64,000 bases of DNA from Caldifermentibacillus hisashii (GTDB lineage Bacteria > Bacillota > Bacilli > Bacillales > Caldibacillaceae): NCBI RefSeq assembly GCF_027568575.1, contig NZ_JANUVP010000013.1; one strand, given 5' to 3'. The position numbers and the translations under genes are program-made. The notes beneath the pieces are model-generated. The model saw nothing but the letters and a program-made list of their open reading frames with translations, did not search any database and had not been told where the DNA came from. Shown in pieces: positions 54,729 to 63,603 of the stretch; positions within the stretch are counted from its first letter, which is position 1, and each line of letters begins with the position of its first letter.

Positions 54729-55373
54729 ATGGAAAAAAAGGCTTTGAAGCAGCGCATACTGGAAAGCTCACTAGAACTGTTTCAAAAAAATGGATATCAT
54801 GGTGTAACAGTTGAACAAATAGTGGAAAAGGCCAATACTTCAAAAGGGGGATTTTATCATTACTTTAAATCAAAGGATGAACTGTTATATGAAATTCATG
54901 ATGTATTTATTTCGTACGTCATAAAAAAAGCACAGGAAACATACGATGAATATGAAACACCTATTTTAAGATTATGCGGCATGTTACATTCCTTTATTAA
55001 AGTATTTGATGTCTATAATCCTTATATCACGGTTTTCTATCAAGAAAGTGCCTATTTACAAGCTGCGTATAAAGAAGTGATAAACGAAAAACGTGATCAA
55101 TACCGGAAACTCATCGAAAGGGTGATAAAAGAAGGGCAAGAAAGAGGAGACTTTCGAAAAGAAGTGCCTGCCAGTATTGCAACGATGTCCATTATCGGGA
55201 TGATAAACTGGTCGTATAAATGGTACAAACGTGATGGTCCGTTATCAATAGAGGAAATTGGCGATGTTTTCAGGGATCTCATCTTACATTCTTTAGCCAC
55301 AGAAAAAGGTCTTACAGAAGCAAATGAGCAAAACCAATTATTAGGAAAGAAGGAAATTGTGAGCGAAAAATAA
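54729..55373 (+). CDS. TetR-family repressor of the acyl-CoA operon
   Basis: A 214-residue TetR regulator. The DNA-binding domain is at residues 1-55 (RILESSLELFQKNGYHGVTVEQIVEKANTSKGGFYHYFKSKDELLYEI, quoted here only to its first and last elements RILESSLELF and KSKDELLYEI). The rest is an all-helical ligand domain with no further motif. ATG 54729 follows AAAGAAAGG. It sits about 100 bases before the acyl-CoA dehydrogenase gene, with a palindromic operator between, so it probably represses the operon and responds to an acyl-CoA. The 286 bases before it hold no gene. Confidence 0.88.
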   Translation: MEKKALKQRILESSLELFQKNGYHGVTVEQIVEKANTSKGGFYHYFKSKDELLYEIHDVFISYVIKKAQETYDEYETPILRLCGMLHSFIKVFDVYNPYITVFYQESAYLQAAYKEVINEKRDQYRKLIERVIKEGQERGDFRKEVPASIATMSIIGMINWSYKWYKRDGPLSIEEIGDVFRDLILHSLATEKGLTEANEQNQLLGKKEIVSEK

Positions 55374-55400
55374 ATATTTTTTTCTATAACTGTTGAACAA

Positions 55401-55454
55401 ACCGACTAGTCGGTCTATACAATTGCTTTTCTTTAAGAATACCGTCTGGTCGAT
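55401..55454 (+). promoter_or_regulatory. Operator for the TetR regulator
   Basis: ACCGACTAGTCGGT (55401-55414) is a perfect 14-bp palindrome of the form bound by TetR-family fatty-acid or leucine-degradation repressors. ACCGTCTGGTCGAT at 55441-55454 is a weaker second copy 40 bases on. Both lie between the regulator and the dehydrogenase gene. Confidence 0.78.
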
Positions 55455-55478
55455 CACTGAAAAAGGGGTTGGGAGAGA

Positions 55479-56621
55479 ATGAATTTTGAATTAACGAAAG
55501 AACAGCTAATGATTCGAGATATGGTAAGAGACTTCGCGGAAAAGGAAGTAAAACCATATGCGAGAGAACTGGATGAGACACATTCCTTCAGACTCGAAAC
55601 GTTTCAGAAAATGGGTAAATTGGGTTTAATGGGGATTCCTTTTCCGGAAAAATATGGGGGTTCCGGTGGGGATACCATTTCTTATGTAATTGCCGTTGAA
55701 GAGATCGGTAAAGCTTGCGGAGGTACAGGATTAAGTTATGCGGCTGCCGTTAGCTTAGGTGCATCCCCCATTTATAACTTTGGGACAGAGGAGCAAAAAC
55801 AAGAATGGCTGGTACCTATGGCGCAAGGAAAAGCATTAGGATCATTCGGGTTAACGGAACCTAATGCCGGTTCTGATGCCGGCGGGACGAGAACAAAAGC
55901 CGTTCTTGATGGGGATGAATATGTGATTAACGGAGAAAAATGTTGGATTACCAATGCAAGTTATGCTCGGCAAGTAATTATTACTGCGGTAACCGGTGAA
56001 AGGGAAGATGGGAAGAAGATTATAACTGCACTTATTGTACCGACAGATGCTCCCGGTATGGCGATTACATCTGATTATCAAAAAATGGGTGTTCGGGCAT
56101 CAAACACCTCTCAAATCGTGTTAGAAAATGTTCGTGTACCGAAAGAAAATGTACTTGGAGACCCGCAAAGAGGATTTAGTCAATTTTTAAATACATTGGA
56201 TGGCGGACGAATTTCAATAGCTGCCTTATCAGTCGGTATTGCTCAAGCAGCCTTTGAGAAAGCGCTTGCATATGCAAAGGAAAGAGTCCAATTTGGTCGT
56301 TCAATTTCAAAGTTCCAAGCCATTCAATTTAAACTTGCTGATATGGCTATGGAAATTGAATTAGCGAGAAATATGTTGTACAAAGCAGCGTGGCTCAAGG
56401 ATAACAACAAACCATTTAGCAAAGAAGCGGCATATGCAAAATTATTTGCTTCCGAAATGGGTTTTAGAGTTTGTAACCAAGCGATTCAAATCCATGGCGG
56501 TTACGGGTACATGGCTGAATACGATGTGGAAAGACATTTACGTGACATCAAGTTAATGGAAATTGGAGAAGGCACATCAGAGATTCAAAGAGTGGTTATT
56601 TCCAGATTAATTGGATGTTAG
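55479..56621 (+). CDS. yngJ: Acyl-CoA dehydrogenase (isovaleryl-CoA type)
   Basis: A 380-residue FAD flavoprotein. FGLTEPNAGSDAGGTRTKAVLDGD and the later CWITNASYA form the first ACDH signature, and QIHGGYGYMAEYDVERHLRD is the second. RVQFGRSISKFQAIQFKLADM is the helix in between. The Gly/Glu base region is of the short-branched or isovaleryl type judged by operon content. ATG 55479 follows GTTGGGAGAG. It introduces the double bond in the first step of the pathway. Homologue of B. subtilis yngJ, first gene of the same seven-gene order here. Confidence 0.92.
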   Translation: MNFELTKEQLMIRDMVRDFAEKEVKPYARELDETHSFRLETFQKMGKLGLMGIPFPEKYGGSGGDTISYVIAVEEIGKACGGTGLSYAAAVSLGASPIYNFGTEEQKQEWLVPMAQGKALGSFGLTEPNAGSDAGGTRTKAVLDGDEYVINGEKCWITNASYARQVIITAVTGEREDGKKIITALIVPTDAPGMAITSDYQKMGVRASNTSQIVLENVRVPKENVLGDPQRGFSQFLNTLDGGRISIAALSVGIAQAAFEKALAYAKERVQFGRSISKFQAIQFKLADMAMEIELARNMLYKAAWLKDNNKPFSKEAAYAKLFASEMGFRVCNQAIQIHGGYGYMAEYDVERHLRDIKLMEIGEGTSEIQRVVISRLIGC

Positions 56622-56784
56622 TAGAAAAACGAACAAGATAATAGTGGTGGCCCGAAAAGAAGAAGTTACCGGCGACCTTTAGATGTTAGTAAAAAAAGTA
56701 TTTTAGTAGCTCAAGTAGAGGAAGTTACCGACAAAACCTTTAGCATGTAGTAGACAAATGAAACAATATTTTAGGGGGGATACA

Positions 56785-58419
56785 ATGGCAGATCTGATTT
56801 TTTCAACAATCGGTCAATTGATTGAGGAAAAAGCGAATCAGCATCCAAACCAAGAAGCGCTTGTTTATGCTGATCGTGATTTACGCTTAACTTATCAGCA
56901 ACTTGATAATCTCTCAGATAAGGTGGCAAAAGGCTTGATGGCCCTCGGCATTGAAAAAGGCGACCATCTGGCTGTATGGACAACAAACGTTCCCGAGTGG
57001 GTAAGCCTCCAATTTGCATCAGGGAAAATGGGTGCGCCTCTCGTAACTGTAAACACGAATTACAGAGCCCGTGAGCTGGAATATTTATTAAAACAATCGG
57101 ATTCGACAACACTCATTCTCATTGAACAATATCGTGATCATCGCTTTATTGATACTGTTTATGAAGTATGTCCCGAGTTAAAAACATCTGAGCCTGGTCA
57201 ATTGCAATCCCAACGGTTACCAAAGCTAAAAAATGTCATTGTTTTAGGCGAAAACCGTTATGATGGAACCTTTAACTGGTCCGACATCCTCAATTCTGCA
57301 GAACAGATTACGGACGAACAATTGGCGGAAAGAAAAGCAACATTACACTATGATGATGTCATTAATATTCAATATACATCAGGGACAACAGGCTTTCCAA
57401 AAGGAGTCATGTTAACCCACTATAACTTAATTAACAATGCAGTGAATATCGCCGAATGTATGAAATTAACAAAGGAGGACCGCTTATGCATTCCGGTACC
57501 TTTCTTCCATTGTTTCGGTTGTGTGATTGGTACACTGGCCATAACAACCTGTGGAGGGACGATGGTACCTGTACAAGAATTTAAACCTGAAGAAGTGTTA
57601 AGAACGGTAGAAAAAGAGAAATGTACAGCACTTCACGGTGTGCCAACAATGTTTATCAGTGAGTTAAATTTACCTAATTTTGACAATTTTGATCTTTCAT
57701 CGTTACGAACAGGGGTAATGGCCGGTTCCAACTGTCCGGTTGAAGTGATGAAAGCCGTTATTCAGAAAATGGGAATGACTGACATTACCATTTGTTACGG
57801 CCAAACGGAATCTTCACCGGTGATCACGCAAACACGTACGGATGACCCTTTGGAATTACGGGTTGAAACAGTCGGCCGCGCATTACCAAATGTTGAAGTA
57901 AAAATTGTTGAACCGGGAACAGATACCGAAGTACCGCCCGGTGCGCAAGGGGAACTTTGCACACGCGGTTACCACGTAATGAAAGGATATTATAACAATC
58001 CCGAAGCAACCAAGGAAGTTATTGATGCAGAGCATTGGTTACATACGGGTGATTTAGCAACGATGGATGAAAACGGTTACGTTCGTATTACCGGTCGCTT
58101 GAAAGATATGATTATTCGCGGTGGTGAAAACATATACCCGCGTGAAATTGAAGAGTTTTTATATACACATCCAAAAATTCTCGATGTGCAAGTCGTTGGT
58201 GTGCCTGATGACAAGTACGGTGAAGAGGTAGCAGCCTTCATAATTTTACGTGAAGGAGAATCGGCATCAGAAGAAGAAATAAAAAATTACTGTAGAAATA
58301 AAATAGCCCGCAATAAAATTCCAAAGTACATTATTTTTACAGACAGCTACCCAATGACAGCTTCCGGAAAAATTCAAAAGTTTAGATTGAGAGAACAAGT
58401 GAACCGTTTCATAAAATAA
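56785..58419 (+). CDS. yngI: Acyl-CoA synthetase (AMP-forming)
   Basis: A 544-residue ANL-superfamily ligase. The P-loop is YTSGTTGFPKG, followed by ICYGQTESSPV, YHTGD-type HTGDLATMDENGYVRITGRLKDMIIRGGENIYP and the catalytic Lys in MTASGKIQKF. ATG 56785 lies behind TTAGGGGGGA; nine codons of open frame upstream are ignored. It activates a carboxylic acid, perhaps isovalerate, methylcrotonate or acetoacetate, to its CoA ester. Homologous in place and type to yngI. The 160-base gap before it contains an imperfect repeat of GAAGTTACCG-ACCTTTAG and no gene. Confidence 0.92.
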   Translation: MADLIFSTIGQLIEEKANQHPNQEALVYADRDLRLTYQQLDNLSDKVAKGLMALGIEKGDHLAVWTTNVPEWVSLQFASGKMGAPLVTVNTNYRARELEYLLKQSDSTTLILIEQYRDHRFIDTVYEVCPELKTSEPGQLQSQRLPKLKNVIVLGENRYDGTFNWSDILNSAEQITDEQLAERKATLHYDDVINIQYTSGTTGFPKGVMLTHYNLINNAVNIAECMKLTKEDRLCIPVPFFHCFGCVIGTLAITTCGGTMVPVQEFKPEEVLRTVEKEKCTALHGVPTMFISELNLPNFDNFDLSSLRTGVMAGSNCPVEVMKAVIQKMGMTDITICYGQTESSPVITQTRTDDPLELRVETVGRALPNVEVKIVEPGTDTEVPPGAQGELCTRGYHVMKGYYNNPEATKEVIDAEHWLHTGDLATMDENGYVRITGRLKDMIIRGGENIYPREIEEFLYTHPKILDVQVVGVPDDKYGEEVAAFIILREGESASEEEIKNYCRNKIARNKIPKYIIFTDSYPMTASGKIQKFRLREQVNRFIK

Positions 58420-58440
58420 GTGATAAGGAGGGAGTCGTCA

Positions 58441-59805
58441 TTGTTTAAAAAAATTTTAATAGCCAACCGTGGTGAAATAGCACGGCGAATTATTCGCACA
58501 TGTCAAAAGTTAAATATTCAAACCGTTGCCATCTATTCAGAGGCTGATGCTCAGTCGCTACATGTAAAGGAGGCAGATGAAGCATACTTAGTCGGAAAAC
58601 CTCCAGTTGCCCAAAGCTATTTAAACATAGAAAAAATTATTGAAATTGCTAAGGAATCTCATGCAGAGGCGATTCATCCGGGTTACGGACTACTGTCAGA
58701 GAATCCAACGTTTGCCCAAAGTTGTTTAGATGCCGGACTCACCTTTATCGGACCTTCACCGGAAGTAATTGCTTCAATGGGGAGTAAATTAGAAGCTCGG
58801 AAAAAAATGAAAGAAGCAGGTATTCCCATTATTGAAGGGATGGATATTGCCCTTGAAAATACGGAATCGGCATGTCAAGCTGCTGAAAAAATCGGTTATC
58901 CAATCATGTTAAAAGCATCTGCCGGGGGTGGCGGGATTGGTATGCAGCGGATCGATAATTCGGATCAACTTGTTAAGGCTTACGAGGGGAATAAGAAGCG
59001 GGCAGAATCATTTTTCGGCGACGGCACAATGTATATAGAAAAACTCATTGAAGATCCTCACCATGTGGAAATTCAAATAATTGCAGATTCCTATGGAAAT
59101 GTTGTCCCACTATTTGAAAGGGAATGTTCAATTCAAAGGCGTAATCAAAAAGTAGTGGAAGAAGCACCATCACCATTTATCTCGGAAGCAACAAGGGCAA
59201 AAATGCAAGAAGCTGCTGTCCGTGCTGCAAAATATATTGGTTATACAAATGCCGGCACAATTGAATTTTTAGTTGATTCAAAGCAAAACTTCTATTTTTT
59301 AGAGGTAAATACAAGATTGCAAGTTGAACATCCGGTAACCGAAGAAATTTTAGGCTTAGATTTAGTTGCTGAGCAGATAAAAATCGCAGCAGGAGAGTCT
59401 CTTTCATTTCAACGACAAGATATTGAGAGAAAAGGGCATGCCATTGAAGTAAGAATTTATGCAGAGGATCCAAAAACATTTTTCCCATCACCGGGTAAAA
59501 TAACGGGTTTGCAATTACCACAAGGACCGGGTATCAGGCATGAATGCGCCATTGAAGCGGGAACTGTGGTTACACCATTCTATGATCCGATGATAGCAAA
59601 ACTAATTGCTTGGGGTAAAGACCGAAACGAGGCTTGTAAGCGCTTGCTGGACGCTCTCCATCATTACAAAGTAGGAGGGATTAAAACAAATATACCTATG
59701 TTGATTGAAACAGTAAGCCATGAACTGTTTTTAAAAGGATATCCAACTACGAGTTTTGTAGAAAACTATTATTTGCCAAAAATTCAAGAAATCAAGAGTA
59801 AGTAA
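58441..59805 (+). CDS. yngHA: Biotin carboxylase subunit of an acyl-CoA carboxylase
   Basis: A 454-residue ATP-grasp biotin carboxylase. FKKILIANRGEIARRIIRTC opens the domain; ASAGGGGIGM is the glycine-rich ATP loop; ERECSIQRRNQKVVEEAPSP and FLEVNTRLQVEHPVTE are active-site blocks. Start is TTG 58441, eight bases after AAGGAGGG. It works with the small biotin carrier and the carboxyltransferase downstream, most likely as methylcrotonyl-CoA carboxylase. Unlike animal enzymes, the biotin domain is a separate gene. Confidence 0.93.
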   Translation: MFKKILIANRGEIARRIIRTCQKLNIQTVAIYSEADAQSLHVKEADEAYLVGKPPVAQSYLNIEKIIEIAKESHAEAIHPGYGLLSENPTFAQSCLDAGLTFIGPSPEVIASMGSKLEARKKMKEAGIPIIEGMDIALENTESACQAAEKIGYPIMLKASAGGGGIGMQRIDNSDQLVKAYEGNKKRAESFFGDGTMYIEKLIEDPHHVEIQIIADSYGNVVPLFERECSIQRRNQKVVEEAPSPFISEATRAKMQEAAVRAAKYIGYTNAGTIEFLVDSKQNFYFLEVNTRLQVEHPVTEEILGLDLVAEQIKIAAGESLSFQRQDIERKGHAIEVRIYAEDPKTFFPSPGKITGLQLPQGPGIRHECAIEAGTVVTPFYDPMIAKLIAWGKDRNEACKRLLDALHHYKVGGIKTNIPMLIETVSHELFLKGYPTTSFVENYYLPKIQEIKSK

Positions 59806-59951
59806 AGGATTCCATTATAAAAATATAAACGGGAGCCTTCTCCCTGTTTTCCTTTATACGCTAGATTCATGCAAAGATGCCGGCGGAGAACTATTCACGA
59901 CACGCAAAAGCCAAGCAATCGCGTAGTTCTTATTATTTGGAGGGGATAGAA

Positions 59952-60164
59952 ATGACAAAAATAAAGGCAAGTATGGCAGGAACAGTTTGGAAAATCGTCG
60001 TTTCAGAAGGGGAAGAGGTAAAAGCAGGCCAAGATGTGGTCATTTTAGAGTCAATGAAAATGGAGATCCCAATTTCAGCGGAAAGTGATGGAGTCGTGAA
60101 AAGAATTATTGTCCAAGAAGGCATGTTCGTCAATGAAGAAGATGACCTTTTAGAAATTGAGTAG
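59952..60164 (+). CDS. yngHB: Biotin carrier protein of the acyl-CoA carboxylase
   Basis: A 70-residue biotinyl domain. VILESMKMEIPISAESDG holds the biotinylated Lys in MKM, with the paired GTVWKIVVSEGEEVKAGQDV strand before it. ATG 59952 lies behind TGGAGGGGATAG; the longer open frame from 59877 has no ribosome site. It carries CO2 between the biotin carboxylase and carboxyltransferase. Length and order match B. subtilis yngHB. The 146-base gap upstream includes a small inverted repeat (GGGAG...CTCCC, near 59831) and no gene. Confidence 0.93.
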   Translation: MTKIKASMAGTVWKIVVSEGEEVKAGQDVVILESMKMEIPISAESDGVVKRIIVQEGMFVNEEDDLLEIE

Positions 60165-60175
60165 GGGGGATGCGA

Positions 60176-61111
60176 ATGAACCTTCCACGTCAAGTTGTCA
60201 TGAAAGAAGTGGGACCGAGAGATGGACTTCAAAATGAAAAACAAAAAATTTTAACTGAAGATAAAATCTCATTCATTAATCAGTTAAGTGAATCGGGGCT
60301 AAAATATATCGAAGTGACATCTTTTGTTCACCCGGAATGGATTCCGCAACTTGCTGATGCAAAGGATGTTCTTCAATCGATTAAGCGTAATCAAACAATC
60401 ACATATGCCGCACTGGTCCCGAATATGCGAGGGCTTATTCGTGCTCTTGAAGCGGAAGTGGATGAGGTAAGTGTCTTTTTATCGGCTTCTGAAACTCATA
60501 ATAAAAACAATATAAATAAAACGATAGATGAAACAATCCCTATTTTGAAAGAAGTTGTTCAAGAAGCGATAAAAGCCAACCGTTCTGTCCGAGGATATGT
60601 TTCAACGGTAATCGGTTGCCCTTATGAAGGATATATTGAACCGGAGCAAGTGTTAAAAGTTGTCGATGCCCTATTTAACATGGGCGTCACAGAAGTATCG
60701 CTCGGGGATACGATTGGTGTAGCTGTACCAACGCAGGTAGAGAAATTATTAGCGCGTTTATTCAACGAGTATCCATCGAATGTTTTTGCCATGCATTTTC
60801 ATGATACAAGGGGTACGGCACTCGCCAATATCGTAAAATCACTTGAAATGGGGATAACAATTTTTGACAGTTCAGTTGGTGGTCTTGGCGGTTGTCCTTA
60901 TGCAAAAGGAGCAACAGGAAATGTAGCGACAGAAGACTTGCTATATTTATTAACTGAAATGGGCATTGAAACAGGGGTGAACATGGATGCAATCTTAGCA
61001 AGTGCATTTTTTATAGAAGAAAAAATTGGTCGAAAATTAGGATCAAAACAACTAGAAATTGCCAGGGGTAAAAGGGGGTTAGCCCACAGTGACAGTAAAC
61101 ATACGGTTTGA
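60176..61111 (+). CDS. yngG: Hydroxymethylglutaryl-CoA lyase
   Basis: A 311-residue TIM-barrel lyase that splits HMG-CoA into acetyl-CoA and acetoacetate. KEVGPRDGLQNE is the N-terminal metal and substrate motif, VSVFLSASETHNKNN and SLGDTIGVA follow, FAMHFHDTRGTALAN has the metal His pair, and SVGGLGGCPYAKGATGNVATEDL carries the catalytic Cys. I use ATG 60176 because the ATG at 60170 touches the GGGGGG ribosome site. It completes the leucine route after the hydratase and carboxylase steps. The 3' end overlaps the next gene by 23 bases. Confidence 0.94.
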   Translation: MNLPRQVVMKEVGPRDGLQNEKQKILTEDKISFINQLSESGLKYIEVTSFVHPEWIPQLADAKDVLQSIKRNQTITYAALVPNMRGLIRALEAEVDEVSVFLSASETHNKNNINKTIDETIPILKEVVQEAIKANRSVRGYVSTVIGCPYEGYIEPEQVLKVVDALFNMGVTEVSLGDTIGVAVPTQVEKLLARLFNEYPSNVFAMHFHDTRGTALANIVKSLEMGITIFDSSVGGLGGCPYAKGATGNVATEDLLYLLTEMGIETGVNMDAILASAFFIEEKIGRKLGSKQLEIARGKRGLAHSDSKHTV

Positions 61112-61871
61112 CATTTATAAAAACTGGGTCGGTGTCATTACATTAACAAGACCCGAAGCTGCCAATGCCATGTCGATTCAGTTATTAACAGAATTGAGCG
61201 ATACAGTGAAAGCACTTCATTATAATCGCGATATACGTGTCGTGCTAATTATCGGTGAAGGGGAAAAAGCATTTTGCGCAGGTGCTGATTTGAAAGAGCG
61301 GAAAGGGATGGATGAGCATCAAGTAAAGCAAACGGTCTCACTTATTGGCTCAACCATTCAACAAGTAGAAGATTTACCGCAGCCGGTTATTGCGGTTTTG
61401 AACGGGGTAGCATTTGGCGGCGGACTTGAGTTAGCACTTGCATGTGATCTTCGGATAGCCGGTAAAAATGCCAAAATCGGTTTAACAGAAACATCGCTGG
61501 GCATTATTCCCGGTGCGGGTGGAACACAAAGATTGCCGCGTTTAATCGGAATGGGTCGTGCGAAGGAATTGATTTATACGGCTAGAAGGATTTCAGCAGA
61601 TGAGGCTTACCGGCTTGGCATTGTGGAGTATGTTTATGAACCTGAGCAATTAATGGAAAAAGCCCATGAACTGGCGCTCGAGATTGCCAAAAATGCTCCA
61701 TTATCACTAATACAGGCAAAAACGGCCATTAATCATGGTATGGATGCCGACTTGAAAACGGGTTTAAAAATTGAGGCACTTGCTTATAACGAGCTTCTAC
61801 GTACAGCGGACAGGCTCGAAGGATTACAAGCATTTCAAGAAAAACGCCAGCCGCAATATGTAGGTAAGTAG
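61089..61871 (+). CDS. yngF: Enoyl-CoA hydratase (methylglutaconyl-CoA hydratase type)
   Basis: A 260-residue crotonase-fold enzyme starting at GTG 61089, overlapping the lyase gene, with GGGGG eight bases upstream. FCAGADLKERKGM and GVAFGGGLELALACDLRIA form the oxyanion hole; LTETSLGIIPGAGGTQRLPRLIG carries the catalytic Glu region. The C-terminal FQEKRQPQYVGK is usual. By operon context it hydrates 3-methylglutaconyl-CoA to HMG-CoA, the step between the carboxylase and the lyase. Homologue of yngF. Confidence 0.92.
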   Translation: MTVNIRFDIYKNWVGVITLTRPEAANAMSIQLLTELSDTVKALHYNRDIRVVLIIGEGEKAFCAGADLKERKGMDEHQVKQTVSLIGSTIQQVEDLPQPVIAVLNGVAFGGGLELALACDLRIAGKNAKIGLTETSLGIIPGAGGTQRLPRLIGMGRAKELIYTARRISADEAYRLGIVEYVYEPEQLMEKAHELALEIAKNAPLSLIQAKTAINHGMDADLKTGLKIEALAYNELLRTADRLEGLQAFQEKRQPQYVGK

Positions 61872-61947
61872 CTACTTCATATGACCGGAAATTAACGCTG
61901 TATTAAGTTTAATTTTGCAGGCAGTTGCAGACAAAGGGGGAAGTGAA

Positions 61948-63477
61948 ATGAATGACGTTATCACAACAAAAAATTTAAAGGAGGAAATTTTAAAAGGCGG
62001 TCATCCAAAGTATCACGAAAAAAACAAAGAACAAGGGAAATTATTTGTCCGGGAACGACTAAAACTATTGTTCGATGACAATATTGAATTTGAAGACGGT
62101 TTATACGCAAATTGTTTGGCAGGTGACCTACCTGCAGATGGCGTAGTAACAGGAATTGGTAAAATCCACGGCCGCACGGTTTGTGTTATGGCTAATGACT
62201 CAACAGTAAAGGCAGGTTCCTGGGGGAAAAGAACAGTTGAAAAAATTATTCGTATTCAAGAAACAGCAGACAAACTAAATTGCCCGTTGTTTTATTTAGT
62301 TGATTCAGCAGGTGCCCGGATTACCGATCAAATAGAAATGTTTCCGGGCAGACGCGGGGCAGGGCGTATTTTTTATAATCAAGTTAAACTATCCGGAAAG
62401 ATTCCGCAAATTTGTATTTTATTCGGCCCATCCGCGGCGGGCGGTGCCTACATCCCGGCATTCTGCGATATTGTGATTATGGTAGAGGGCAATGCCTCCA
62501 TGTACTTAGGTTCCCCCCGTATGGCGGAAATGGTCATTGGAGAAAAAGTAGATTTAGAGACAATGGGCGGGGCAAAAATGCATTGTACGATATCCGGATG
62601 TGGAGACGTCTTAGCGAAAACCGAAGAAGAAGCCATTCGTTATGCTCGAAATTATATCCGTTACTTCCCAAACAACTATCGGGAAAAACCAAAAGCAGAA
62701 GCGCCAAAACCGCCGGCTAATTTTAAAAAAGAAATAGATGAACTGATACCAAAAAATCAAAACACGCCATTTAATATGTACGATTTGATTGACTGTATGA
62801 TTGATGAAGACTCTTTCTGTGAGATAAAGAAACTATTTGCACCTGAAATCATTACCGGTTTGGCACGTATGGACGGTCAGCCGGTTGGCATCATTGCGAA
62901 CCAGCCGCGTGTAAAAGGCGGGGTTTTGTTCCACGATTCAGCAGATAAAGCGGCAAAATTCATTAGCCTATGCGATGCTTTCAATATTCCCTTGATTTTT
63001 TTGGCAGATGTACCGGGATTTATGATTGGCACACAAGTAGAAAAAGCAGGCATCATTCGCCATGGTGCGAAAATGATTTTTGCCATGAGTGAAGCAACCG
63101 TTCCAAAGTTAACGGTTATTGTTAGAAAAGCATATGGTGCCGGGTTATATGCCATGGCAGGTCCCGCTTTTGAACCCGATTGCTGTATTGCCTTAACAAC
63201 TGCGCAAATAGCGGTAATGGGTCCGGAAGCGGCGGTCAATGCGGTGTATGCCAATAAAATCGCGCAACTTCCAAAAGAAGAGCAAGCTGCATTCATTAAT
63301 CAAAAACGGGAAGAATATCGTGAAGAAATTGATATTTATCGCCTTGCTTCCGAGTTAGTTGTTGATGATGTAATTGAACCGAATGAATTGCGATCCGCGT
63401 TAATATCACGATTACATGCTTATATGTCGAAGTATCAAGTATTTACGGAACGAAAACATGGAGTTAGTCCGGTTTAA
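61948..63477 (+). CDS. yngE: Acyl-CoA carboxylase, carboxyltransferase subunit
   Basis: A 509-residue carboxyltransferase with two crotonase-like halves. The first has FYLVDSAGARITDQIEMFPGRRGAGRIFYNQ (quoted by its parts DSAGARI and GRRGAGRIF) and GPSAAGGAYIPAF; the second has PLIFLADVPGFMIGTQVEK and MAGPAFEPDCCIALTTAQIAVMGPE. ATG 61948 is preceded by AAAGGGGGAAG. It moves the carboxyl group from biotin to the acyl-CoA, most likely methylcrotonyl-CoA. Last gene of the operon; homologue of yngE. Confidence 0.94.
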   Translation: MNDVITTKNLKEEILKGGHPKYHEKNKEQGKLFVRERLKLLFDDNIEFEDGLYANCLAGDLPADGVVTGIGKIHGRTVCVMANDSTVKAGSWGKRTVEKIIRIQETADKLNCPLFYLVDSAGARITDQIEMFPGRRGAGRIFYNQVKLSGKIPQICILFGPSAAGGAYIPAFCDIVIMVEGNASMYLGSPRMAEMVIGEKVDLETMGGAKMHCTISGCGDVLAKTEEEAIRYARNYIRYFPNNYREKPKAEAPKPPANFKKEIDELIPKNQNTPFNMYDLIDCMIDEDSFCEIKKLFAPEIITGLARMDGQPVGIIANQPRVKGGVLFHDSADKAAKFISLCDAFNIPLIFLADVPGFMIGTQVEKAGIIRHGAKMIFAMSEATVPKLTVIVRKAYGAGLYAMAGPAFEPDCCIALTTAQIAVMGPEAAVNAVYANKIAQLPKEEQAAFINQKREEYREEIDIYRLASELVVDDVIEPNELRSALISRLHAYMSKYQVFTERKHGVSPV

Positions 63478-63567
63478 TAATAACATCCAAAAAGAACATG
63501 TTAACGAGCGCATACTTGTCCCGTACAAAATATGGTTATCGGGTAAATTTTTCGTAAAAAGAAAAAA

Positions 63568-63597
63568 CCAGATCCCTATTTTAGCGGATCTGGTCTT
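63568..63597. terminator. Bidirectional terminator between yngE and the cystine symporter gene
   Basis: ACCAGATCC and GGATCTGGT form a nine-bp stem with a 10-base loop, flanked by AAAAA on the left and CTTTCT on the right. Confidence 0.85.
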
Positions 63598-63603
63598 TCT
63601 ATA

